From Clostridia bacterium (lineage in GTDB: Bacteria > Bacillota > Clostridia > Oscillospirales > CAG-272): a stretch of 14,315 bases of DNA. The stretch is taken from positions 1-14,315 of the forward strand of contig JAGCJD010000178.1 of the NCBI GenBank assembly GCA_017648425.1, read 5' to 3'. Shown in pieces: positions 6,882-13,869 of this stretch. Each line of letters starts with the position of its first letter. The stretch's first letter is position 1. The position numbers were made by a program, and so were the translations under genes. The notes beneath the pieces are model-generated. The model was given only the letters and a program-made list of their open reading frames with translations, was not told the DNA's origin and did no database searches.

Positions 6882-9716
6882 ATGAGATTAGCAATACCAA
6901 TTTTAATAAACTGTATACTTGTGCTGGGTGTATATTTGGCTGACAAATACACTTTTGTAAAGAAATTACCGTATATGACAAAGCAGCTCGTTATCGGTGT
7001 TCTTTTTGGTTGTGTGTCGGCTTTTGCATCAAGCTATGGTGTAGAATGGCTTGGCGCGGTTGTAAATGTTAGAGATGCTGCTCCGCTTTCCGCAGGTCTT
7101 ATTTTCGGCGCGCCGGCAGGTATTATCTCGGGACTTATCGGTGGTCTTTACCGTTGGTTTTCGGTATATTGGGGCGCAGGTACTTATACAAGGCTTGCTT
7201 GTAGTATTGCAACAATTCTTGCGGGATTTATGGCGGCAGGGCTACGGAAATTGATGTTTGATAACAAAAAGCCCACTTGGGGATACGGTGTTTGTATTGC
7301 AGTAGCCTGTGAGGTCATTCATATGATATTGATCTTTATTACAAACATGGATAATTCCTCACAAGCATTTGAGTTCGTCAAGGGTGCAACTATCCCGATG
7401 ATAATCGGTAACTCAATCGCGGTTGGCTTTGCTATTATCATTGTTTCTCTGTTAAGCCATGATCGTTTTAAGGCAAAGAAGGGAACTGATAAAATTGCAA
7501 ATACCTTCCAGCGTTGGCTTTTGGCTTGTATCGTTATTGCATATCTTGTTACAAGCTCCTTTACCTATATTCTTCAAAACGGAATGGTAAATGTAGAAAC
7601 GCAGAAGGTATTTACTACGGCAATCAATGATGTAGAGGCAACTGTCAAGGGGAAATCAGATGCAGCTCTTCTTAAAATTGCTCAAAATGTCAAAAATGAG
7701 TATGAAAGCAACTCTGAGATAACACTCACAGAGCTCAAAGAAAAGTACAATGTTGTTGAGATCAATGTAGTCAATAGTGATAACAAGGTGGAAAAATCAA
7801 CCGATGTCGGCAATGAAGGCTACGACATGAGCCTTTCTGAGCAATCAAAGGAATTTGTTGATACATTGAAATCGCAGGATCATTTCGTACAAAAATACAG
7901 TCCAAGAGGGATTGATGGAACGGTTTGGAGAAAATATGCGGCGATCAAGCTTTCAGATGGTGGATTTATTCAGGTTGGATACGATGCTGAGCAGTTCCAC
8001 GAGATGCTTGATGAGTTTGTAGTTGATGTTACTAAAAATCGCCATGTTGGTACGAGTGGGTTTGTCGCGGTTTTGGATGAAAACCTTTTGTTGGTGATTG
8101 ACAATGAATATTCGGCGTTGCATGTTTCTTCAATCGGAATAGATCCTCCTGATGAGATGAAGGAAGGAAAGACGGCAACTTCGCTTTACTATGCGGATAT
8201 AGTAGATGGCAAGACAGAGCTGAGCGAAAAACACATGTATGTGTTTAAGTTCGTTGAGGGATATTGTATCATAGCGTCAATGCCTGAATCGGAAGCAGTA
8301 TTTATGAGAGATGCTTCGCTTTATACGAGCATATTTATGCAGGTCATTATTTTCGCAACCTTGTTCGTATTTATCTACATACTCATTAAAAAGGTGATCA
8401 TAAATAATCTGGAAAAGATAAATGACACTCTCGGAAGGATTACTAAGGGCGATCTGAATGTTATGGTTGATGTGCGTTCAAGTCAGGAATTTTCGTCTTT
8501 GTCTGATGATATCAACTCGACAGTTTCCACTCTCAAACGCTATATTGCAGAAGCAGCTGCCCGTATTGATAAGGAGCTCGAATATGCAAAGCAAATTCAG
8601 CTCTCGGCACTTCCTACAAACTTCCCTGAGGGTGAGGACTATAACATTTATGCGCAGATGATCGCGGCTAAGGAAGTAGGAGGGGACTTCTACGATTTCT
8701 ACAAGCTTAACGATACTACGGTAGCTATCCTTGTCGCCGATGTTTCAGGCAAGGGAATTCCCGCGGCTATGTTTATGATGACGGCAAAAACGATAATTAA
8801 GGATTTAGCAGAGAGCGGAATGCCTGTAAATGAGATATTTACAAGAGCAAACGAAAAGCTTTGTGAAAACAACGAATCGGGTATGTTTGTTACTGCGTGG
8901 ATGGGAATTCTGGATCTTACCACAGGAAAGATGCAGTTTGCCAACGCAGGACATAATCCTCCATTGATCAAGAGAGCAAGTGGCGACTTTGAATATTTAA
9001 AGACTCGCGCGGGCTTTGTTCTTGCCGGTATGGAAGGTGTGAGATACCGCGCAGGTGAGCTTTCACTCTTGCCCGGGGACAGATTGTTCCTTTATACCGA
9101 TGGCGTACCGGAAGCAACCAACATCGATAATAAGCTCTACGGTGAGGATAGACTTCTTTCCTTTATGAATAAAAATGCTACCGTAGATGCAGTTACACTT
9201 TTACCGGCATTAAAATCCAATATCGATGAATTTGTTGGTGAAGCTCCTCAGTTCGATGATATTACGATGCTATTGTTCGATTATAAAACGAAAGAGGGCG
9301 GTGCGAATATGACATATCAAACATTTCCTGCAAAGGTCGAAGCGTTATCAGATGCTCTCGGATTTGTAGATCTTACTCTTGAAAGCTATGGGTGTCCTAT
9401 GAAAGTTCAAACGGCAATTTGCGTTGCTATTGAAGAGGTTTTTGTCAATGTTGCGCATTATGCCTACGGTGATGGAGAGGGAGATGTGGTGCTTGGCATT
9501 GGCTTTGACGAAGAAAGCCGCGATATTACCTTCCGTATGACCGATAAGGGTAGTCCTTTCGATCCGTTGAAGAAGCCCGATCCTGACATCACGCTATCGG
9601 CAGAGGAGCGTGAGATTGGTGGACTTGGAATATTTATTACCAAGAAAACAATGGACACAGTAACATATGCCTACGAAAATGGCGAAAACATTTTGACTAT
9701 GGTTAAAAAAATTTAA
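6882..9716 (+). CDS. Membrane sensor fused to SpoIIE/RsbU-type PP2C phosphatase and RsbW-like serine kinase (944 aa)
   Basis: Domains in order: a LytS/YhcK-type multi-helix membrane domain (about 1-195); a membrane helix (211-234); an extracellular sensor-like region (235-480); a second helix (480-506); a HAMP linker (about 506-555); a coiled segment; a SpoIIE-type PP2C phosphatase (about 575-795); and an RsbW-like HATPase (about 810-944). Phosphatase motifs are intact: VGGDFYD (Asp602), DVSGKG (Asp620), NAGHNPP, YTDGV (Asp740) and DDIT (792-793). Kinase motifs are also intact: EEVFVNVAH with Asn856 (N box), DKGSPFDP from Asp888 (G1), and EREIGGLGIFITKK (G2). Phosphatases of this class dephosphorylate STAS antagonists, while RsbW kinases phosphorylate them, so one chain carries both opposing activities. 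Its likely substrates are the two STAS proteins downstream. GAGGTG (6871-6876) precedes the start. What the sensor detects is unknown. Confidence 0.93.
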   Translation: MRLAIPILINCILVLGVYLADKYTFVKKLPYMTKQLVIGVLFGCVSAFASSYGVEWLGAVVNVRDAAPLSAGLIFGAPAGIISGLIGGLYRWFSVYWGAGTYTRLACSIATILAGFMAAGLRKLMFDNKKPTWGYGVCIAVACEVIHMILIFITNMDNSSQAFEFVKGATIPMIIGNSIAVGFAIIIVSLLSHDRFKAKKGTDKIANTFQRWLLACIVIAYLVTSSFTYILQNGMVNVETQKVFTTAINDVEATVKGKSDAALLKIAQNVKNEYESNSEITLTELKEKYNVVEINVVNSDNKVEKSTDVGNEGYDMSLSEQSKEFVDTLKSQDHFVQKYSPRGIDGTVWRKYAAIKLSDGGFIQVGYDAEQFHEMLDEFVVDVTKNRHVGTSGFVAVLDENLLLVIDNEYSALHVSSIGIDPPDEMKEGKTATSLYYADIVDGKTELSEKHMYVFKFVEGYCIIASMPESEAVFMRDASLYTSIFMQVIIFATLFVFIYILIKKVIINNLEKINDTLGRITKGDLNVMVDVRSSQEFSSLSDDINSTVSTLKRYIAEAAARIDKELEYAKQIQLSALPTNFPEGEDYNIYAQMIAAKEVGGDFYDFYKLNDTTVAILVADVSGKGIPAAMFMMTAKTIIKDLAESGMPVNEIFTRANEKLCENNESGMFVTAWMGILDLTTGKMQFANAGHNPPLIKRASGDFEYLKTRAGFVLAGMEGVRYRAGELSLLPGDRLFLYTDGVPEATNIDNKLYGEDRLLSFMNKNATVDAVTLLPALKSNIDEFVGEAPQFDDITMLLFDYKTKEGGANMTYQTFPAKVEALSDALGFVDLTLESYGCPMKVQTAICVAIEEVFVNVAHYAYGDGEGDVVLGIGFDEESRDITFRMTDKGSPFDPLKKPDPDITLSAEEREIGGLGIFITKKTMDTVTYAYENGENILTMVKKI
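9294..9311 (+). promoter_or_regulatory. Possible internal ribosome binding site and start for a free RsbW-like kinase
   Basis: Inside the sensor gene, GAGGGCGGTG (9294-9303) precedes an in-frame ATG at 9309 (residue 810), exactly at the linker between phosphatase and kinase domains. Initiation here would give a stand-alone kinase of 135 residues, the usual size of RsbW/SpoIIAB-type proteins. The spacing is acceptable but there is no experimental proof. Confidence 0.4.
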
Positions 9717-9731
9717 AGGAGATATACGCAG

Positions 9732-10028
9732 ATGACTATCGAAATCAAAAGAAACGCAGAGGAATTTACAATAAAACTTGTAGGAAGACTTGATACAACT
9801 ACGGCACCTGCTCTGGATAAAACTATCAATGAGGATATAGCAGATGCAAAAAAGCTTGTTCTTGATATAAAAGAGCTCGAATATATTTCAAGCGCAGGTC
9901 TTCGTGTTCTTCTTGGGGCGCAAAAAAAGATGCAGAAGATTGGCTCTATGAAAGTTATAAATGTTCGTGAAGAGGTTATGGAAGTATTTGAAATGACCGG
10001 ATTTGCGGATATATTGGTGATCGAATAA
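9732..10028 (+). CDS. STAS-domain anti-sigma factor antagonist-like protein (98 aa)
   Basis: A single STAS domain of the SpoIIAA/RsbV type. It has VGRLDTTTAPAL (17-28), followed by a beta strand KLVLDIKELEYISSAGLRV. Ser54 sits at the phosphorylated position of the family, and the C-terminal helix ends EVFEMTGFADILVIE. When unphosphorylated such proteins bind an RsbW-type partner, and phosphorylation releases it. The kinase and phosphatase that would act on Ser54 are both encoded in the gene just upstream (15-nt gap; AAAGGAG at 9715-9721). The next gene overlaps by 1 nt (TAATG), so expression is coupled. No sigma factor is encoded nearby, so anti-anti-sigma is a family name here rather than a proven role. 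Confidence 0.93.
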   Translation: MTIEIKRNAEEFTIKLVGRLDTTTAPALDKTINEDIADAKKLVLDIKELEYISSAGLRVLLGAQKKMQKIGSMKVINVREEVMEVFEMTGFADILVIE

Positions 10029-10594
10029 TGGAACTTGTAAGCGAGGCTATCTTATTTGCAGTAAAAGCTCATGACGGAATGCGTCGCAAGAAAAGTGAAG
10101 CTCCGTACATTTTGCATCCTATGGAAGCGGCTGTGATCGTTGGCACGATGTCACATGACCAAAATCTGATTGCCGCCGCTGCTCTGCACGATGTTGTAGA
10201 GGACGCGGGTGTAACAATAGAAGAGGTTGAAGCAAGGTTTGGAAAGCGTGTCAGAGAATTGGTAGAATCCGAAACTGAGAATAAGCGCGCAGATCTGTCC
10301 CCCTCCGCGACATGGCGTATTCGCAAGGAGGAATCTCTTGCTGTTTTGAAAAACACTGACGATATAGGGGTGCTTATGGTGTGGCTTGGGGATAAGCTTG
10401 CCAATATGCGTTCCATCTATCGTGATTGGAAGATTGAAGGAGAGGCCATGTGGCAGAGATTTAATCAAAAGGATGTCAATGAGCAGGCTTGGTACTATGG
10501 CTCTATTGTAAAGCTTACCGAGCGTTTGTCTTACACCTCGGCATGGCTTGAATATAAAGCACTTACAGAACTCGTATTTGGAAAAGGAGTATAA
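10028..10594 (+). CDS. HD-domain protein resembling RelA/SpoT hydrolase, small alarmone hydrolase-like (188 aa)
   Basis: This matches the hydrolase domain of RelA/SpoT proteins standing alone (MESH1/SAH type). It shows AVKAHDGMRRKK, then APYILHPMEAA with His30, AAALHDVVEDAG with His54-Asp55 and Glu58-Asp59, FGKRVRELVESETENK, and LGDKLANMRS with Asp122. His30, His54-Asp55 and Asp122 form the expected metal site, and the family normally removes the 3'-diphosphate of (p)ppGpp. No synthetase or TGS/ACT region is present. It begins within the stop of the STAS gene and ends 4 nt before the STAS-kinase gene, so it is embedded in the operon. Substrate is inferred from motifs; hydrolysis of another nucleotide (as MESH1 does with NADPH) is possible. 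Length fits single-domain hydrolases. Confidence 0.88.
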   Translation: MELVSEAILFAVKAHDGMRRKKSEAPYILHPMEAAVIVGTMSHDQNLIAAAALHDVVEDAGVTIEEVEARFGKRVRELVESETENKRADLSPSATWRIRKEESLAVLKNTDDIGVLMVWLGDKLANMRSIYRDWKIEGEAMWQRFNQKDVNEQAWYYGSIVKLTERLSYTSAWLEYKALTELVFGKGV

Positions 10595-10598
10595 AGAA

Positions 10599-11771
10599 AT
10601 GAATGTTACATATCGTATAGACAAAGATATACTGTATATTGCTATGGAGGGAAGAATTGATGCTTCAAATGCAACACAAGCAGAAGAAAAGATTTATAGC
10701 ATTAAAAATGATAATCCCGGCAAGCATACTGTAATTGATGCAGATAACTTGGAGTACATCTCCTCCGCAGGCTTGCGTGTTATTTTAAAGCTCAGAAAAG
10801 ATGAGCCAAATCTTGCCATTATCAATGTTGCCCCCGATGTTTACGAGGTTTTTGATATGACTGGATTTACCGATATGGTTACGGTTGAAAAAGCATATCA
10901 AAGAATGAGTGTTGAGGGTTGCGAATTTATCGCAAAGGGCGCTAACGGTGCGGTTTACCGCTATGATGACGAAACTATTTTGAAGACTTACTTTGCCAAA
11001 GATGCGCTTCCCGAGATCAAGCAGGAGAGAGAAAACGCAAGACGCGCGTTTGTTCTTGGTATCAATACCGCTATCCCTTACGGTATTGTTAGAGTGGGAG
11101 ACGGATATGGCACGGTTACTGAACTTTTGAATGCCGTAAGCATTACGAAGATGATTAGAAAAAATCCCGAGGATTTGTCCGAGGCTGTTAAGTATTATGT
11201 GGATATGCTGAAAAATATTCATTCAACAGAGGTAGAGGACGGAGAGGTTCAGGATATGAAGGAGATCGCACTTGATTGGGCGACCTTTGTATCTGCACAC
11301 ATTCCCGAAGAGCAGGGCAAAAAGCTTATCTCGCTCATTGAGGCAGTTCCAAAGCAGAATACCTTGATGCACGGTGACTATCATACCAACAATATTATGG
11401 TGCAGAATGGCGAGCCTCTTTTGATCGATATGGATACACTTTGCATGGGACACCCCGTATTTGAGCTAGGTTCTATGTTCAATGCCTTTATCGGTTATTC
11501 CGAGCTTGATCATCAAGTGACTATGGATTTCTTTGGATACACCCATGAAACCTCAGAGAAATTCTGGAATATGGCCCTTAAAATGTATCTTGGTACGGAA
11601 GATCAAGAGGTGTGCCGCAGCGTTGCGGAAAAGGCAATGATCATCGGCTATACTCGTATGCTTCGCCGTGCTGTGCGTCGCCCGAATGAAGCGGACAGCC
11701 CTGCGAAGATTGCAAGATGCAAAGAGATGCTGGCAGAGTTATTATGCCGCGTAGATACCTTGATTTTTTAA
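10599..11771 (+). CDS. STAS domain fused to an aminoglycoside phosphotransferase-like kinase (390 aa)
   Basis: Residues 1-100 form a STAS domain closely similar to the stand-alone protein upstream: MEGRIDASNATQ, NLEYISSAGLRV with the candidate phosphoserine Ser56, and EVFDMTGFTDMVTVE. A kinase of the APH/choline-kinase fold follows. Its N-lobe has EFIAKGANGAVYRYDDETIL with Lys129, the catalytic loop is HGDYHTNN (His258, Asp260, Asn265), and the metal-binding LIDMDT has Asp277. The EFIAKGANGxVY opening recalls TIGR02172-type phosphotransferases. The kinase substrate is unknown, and an antibiotic-resistance role should not be assumed. The start at 10599 uses AAGGAG (10584-10589) and lies 4 nt after the previous stop; the longer open frame from 10548 is inside that gene. 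The fusion suggests that STAS phosphorylation controls the kinase. Confidence 0.9.
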   Translation: MNVTYRIDKDILYIAMEGRIDASNATQAEEKIYSIKNDNPGKHTVIDADNLEYISSAGLRVILKLRKDEPNLAIINVAPDVYEVFDMTGFTDMVTVEKAYQRMSVEGCEFIAKGANGAVYRYDDETILKTYFAKDALPEIKQERENARRAFVLGINTAIPYGIVRVGDGYGTVTELLNAVSITKMIRKNPEDLSEAVKYYVDMLKNIHSTEVEDGEVQDMKEIALDWATFVSAHIPEEQGKKLISLIEAVPKQNTLMHGDYHTNNIMVQNGEPLLIDMDTLCMGHPVFELGSMFNAFIGYSELDHQVTMDFFGYTHETSEKFWNMALKMYLGTEDQEVCRSVAEKAMIIGYTRMLRRAVRRPNEADSPAKIARCKEMLAELLCRVDTLIF

Positions 11772-11773
11772 TC

Positions 11774-12349
11774 ATGGATAAAATATTATTTTTAAATGCT
11801 TGTGTCAGACCATGTTCAAGGACAATGGAACTGGCAGAGACACTTATACAGCGCTTTGATGGTAATGTTGAAGAAGTACGGCTATATGAAACGCCACTTC
11901 CGATGTTGGATTGCAAGGGGTTGGAGATAAGGGACAAGGCGATACAAGAAAGCGACTTTTCCTCTCCCGTGTTTGATGTAGCAAGGCAATTTGCCTCGGC
12001 AGATGTCATTGTAATTGCAGCTCCTTATTGGGATCTGATGTTTCCCGCGGTGTTGAAGACCTATCTTGAAAACATTACTGTTTGCGACATCACATTCCGT
12101 TATTCATCGGAGGGCAGACCTGAGAGTCTGTGTAGGGCGAAGAAGCTGTACTATGTGACTACTGCCGGCGGTTTTATCGGACAAAATGATTTCGGCTTTT
12201 CCTATATCAAAGCATTGGCGCAAAACTTTTTTGGAATTGAGGAAATTCACCGTTACGCGGCAGAAGGACTGGATATTTACGGCGCTGATGCAGAACAGAT
12301 TTTGTGTAAAGCAAAAAAAGAAATTGCTAAGGGCTCACAGTGCTTGTGA
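11774..12349 (+). CDS. Flavodoxin-fold NAD(P)H-dependent oxidoreductase (191 aa)
   Basis: The N-terminus MDKILFLNACVRPCSRTMELA is the phosphate-binding loop of the Flavodoxin_2/NAD(P)H-quinone oxidoreductase group, which bind FMN. Further landmarks are DVIVIAAPYWDLMFPAVLKTYLEN, the conserved FMN-contact and dimer region, and YYVTTAGGFIG before the last helices. Such enzymes reduce quinones, azo or nitro compounds or other acceptors with NAD(P)H, but the substrate cannot be told. It starts 2 nt after the STAS-kinase stop and lacks a clear ribosome binding site, so it probably relies on translational coupling as the last gene of the operon. An open frame extends upstream to 11717 inside the kinase gene; the family N-terminus supports 11774. 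Length is normal. Confidence 0.85.
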   Translation: MDKILFLNACVRPCSRTMELAETLIQRFDGNVEEVRLYETPLPMLDCKGLEIRDKAIQESDFSSPVFDVARQFASADVIVIAAPYWDLMFPAVLKTYLENITVCDITFRYSSEGRPESLCRAKKLYYVTTAGGFIGQNDFGFSYIKALAQNFFGIEEIHRYAAEGLDIYGADAEQILCKAKKEIAKGSQCL

Positions 12350-12417
12350 GGTCGGCATACAAAACTAAATTCAAGGAGCGCGCATCTTGTAAAAAAATAC
12401 CGTAAGGTATTCTTAAT

Positions 12418-12458
12418 AAGAACGATCAATAAAACGGTTTTATTTTGATATCGTTCTT
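12418..12458. promoter_or_regulatory. Inverted repeat, operator candidate upstream of the GH28-like gene
   Basis: AAGAACGAT (12418-12426) and ATCGTTCTT (12450-12458) are perfect inverted arms. The interior continues the symmetry with CAA/TTG and TAAAAC/GTTTTA separated by small offsets. There is no following T-run, so it is unlikely to be a simple terminator. The right arm overlaps the proposed -35 and spacer of the next gene's promoter, which fits a repressor site. Confidence 0.5.
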
Positions 12459-12473
12459 GGGTGACTCTATTTT
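12445..12473 (+). promoter_or_regulatory. Candidate promoter of the GH28-like gene
   Basis: TTGATA (12445-12450) and TATTTT (12468-12473) are spaced by 17 nt. Transcription would start near 12480, leaving a short leader before AAAAGGAGAG (12494-12503) and the ATG at 12509. The -35 lies in the inverted repeat noted above. Confidence 0.5.
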
Positions 12474-12508
12474 TGAGTTGCTCCATAAATTCTAAAAGGA
12501 GAGAAGAA

Positions 12509-13588
12509 ATGAACGAAAAAATTTTCATTGAGAATGGCAGCGAGTACATTCAAAAGCTGATAACTGATGCTGTTGATAATGGTATCCGCAATATTACGGT
12601 TACAGGAAATTATATAGTGGATAAAGCTATAAGAATTCCGTCGAACTTTACTGTTATATTGAAGGATTGTCATTTGATGCAGGCAGATGGATGCTTTGAT
12701 AACGTTTTTGTAAACCAACAGAGCGGTACTGAAAAAGGAAAGACGCTCGCAGGACGCGACGAAAATATCAAAATCATAGGCGAGGGAGATGTCATCATCG
12801 ACGGTGGCGTATATAACGGTTTGTCAGAAAAAACACAGCGTACAAACGGTATGCCTCCTGTTTGGAAAAATAATCTTATTCTGTTTTCAAATGTTGAAGG
12901 CTTTGAGATAAGAAATATCCAATGTCATAATCAAAGATGGTGGGCGATAAATCTACTGTTCTGTTCTGATGGATATATTTCCAATATTGATTTTCGCGCA
13001 AATGATATATGGATTGACGAAAACGGAGAGCAACACCACGGACTTGATAGAAGCAAATACGATCCAATTCTCGTGAAGAATGCAGACGGAATTGATCTTC
13101 GTCAAGGCTGTCATCATATAACGATTGAGAACATCACGGGCTTTACGGAAGATGATACTATCGCACTTACCGCACTGGATGGCCGTCTTGAAGGTCAGTT
13201 TAAGGTTGAGGGGGCGTGCAGTGATATTTGCAATATTGCCATAAAGAATGTGGCAAGTGCATCGTTCTGCACAAATGTAAGACTTCTGAATCAAGGTGAA
13301 ATCAAGTTGCACGACATAATAATTGAAAACATAACCGATGCTTCTGAAAATAGCCCTTATATGGATAGAGGTTTGTATACGGTCAGAGTTGGAGATGCAG
13401 ACAGAATGTACGGCACACGTTTTTCTACCGCTGAGGAAACATATAACATAAGTATTAGAAATGTTTATTCCAGAGCGGAAGCTGCAGCGCTTCATTTGGC
13501 AGGAGATATAGGAAATCTCTGCTTTGAAAATATAACCTGTGAGTCGGGAACTCCTATGCTTCAGGATTATAGATCAAAAAAAGAGTAA
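12509..13588 (+). CDS. GH28-like right-handed beta-helix protein, polygalacturonase-related (359 aa)
   Basis: A repeated pattern of short strands typical of the right-handed parallel beta-helix (pectate lyase/GH28 fold) runs from about residue 45 to 345: FTVILKDCHL, IKIIGEGDVIIDGG, GFEIRNIQCHN, HHITIENIT, IAIKNVAS, DIIIENIT, ISIRNVYS, LCFENIT. NADGID (191-196) and EDD (214-216) match the first two GH28 catalytic blocks (NTD and DD). The third block (GHG) is not visible, and VRLL only loosely recalls RIK, so it is a divergent member. There is no signal peptide, suggesting an intracellular enzyme acting on imported oligosaccharides. The start at 12509 has AAAAGGAGAG 5 nt upstream. A strong terminator follows, so it is a single-gene unit. 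Its exact substrate is unknown. Confidence 0.8.
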   Translation: MNEKIFIENGSEYIQKLITDAVDNGIRNITVTGNYIVDKAIRIPSNFTVILKDCHLMQADGCFDNVFVNQQSGTEKGKTLAGRDENIKIIGEGDVIIDGGVYNGLSEKTQRTNGMPPVWKNNLILFSNVEGFEIRNIQCHNQRWWAINLLFCSDGYISNIDFRANDIWIDENGEQHHGLDRSKYDPILVKNADGIDLRQGCHHITIENITGFTEDDTIALTALDGRLEGQFKVEGACSDICNIAIKNVASASFCTNVRLLNQGEIKLHDIIIENITDASENSPYMDRGLYTVRVGDADRMYGTRFSTAEETYNISIRNVYSRAEAAALHLAGDIGNLCFENITCESGTPMLQDYRSKKE

Positions 13589-13612
13589 TAACTGATTTGA
13601 AGTAAATAAAAT

Positions 13613-13663
13613 AAAGCAGAGGGAATTGATTGCAAAAATGCAATTAATGCCCTCTGCTTTTGT
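13613..13663 (+). terminator. Intrinsic terminator of the GH28-like gene
   Basis: AAAGCAGAGGG (13613-13623) pairs with CCCTCTGCTTT (13650-13660). The loop itself can pair as ATTGCA/TGCAAT, and a T-rich tail follows (TTTTGTTATT). It lies 25 nt after the stop codon. Confidence 0.9.
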
Positions 13664-13807
13664 TATTGTAGAAATGCGCTTGGTTATATATTGTGTTTGA
13701 GTATTATCCGTGTGGTTTTTACATAGAAAATAAAGTTAAAATCTATCCAAATATTTTAGTATTTGCACACATGGCAAGATTGTGATAATTTTTCGCAAGA
13801 TGTTTGA

Positions 13808-13836
13808 TTGACAGATATAAAAGAGTGCTGTAAACT
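13808..13836 (+). promoter_or_regulatory. Promoter of the GH13 gene
   Basis: A perfect -35 TTGACA (13808-13813) is followed after 17 nt by TAAACT (13831-13836). AGGAG (13859-13863) and the ATG at 13870 follow in proper spacing. Confidence 0.65.
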
Positions 13837-13869
13837 TAAAGGTACAGTATTGATCTTTAGGAGAAAAAT

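Noticed and set aside
10151..10624. 157-codon minus-strand open frame opposite the HD gene, and a 115-codon frame at 10069-10416
   Set aside because: Both are shadows of the well-supported HD-domain gene and have no recognisable motif.
10599..11771. Aminoglycoside resistance gene
   Set aside because: The APH fold is shared by many metabolite kinases; fusion to STAS and the operon context point to regulation rather than resistance.
12396..12411. Small hairpin AATACC-GTAA-GGTATT as terminator of the signalling operon
   Set aside because: The stem is only 6 bp, AT-rich, and lacks a T-run afterwards, so the end of the operon transcript remains undecided.
12953..13495. 180-codon minus-strand open frame opposite the GH28-like gene
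   Set aside because: The plus strand has clear beta-helix repeats and a ribosome binding site; the antisense frame has neither.
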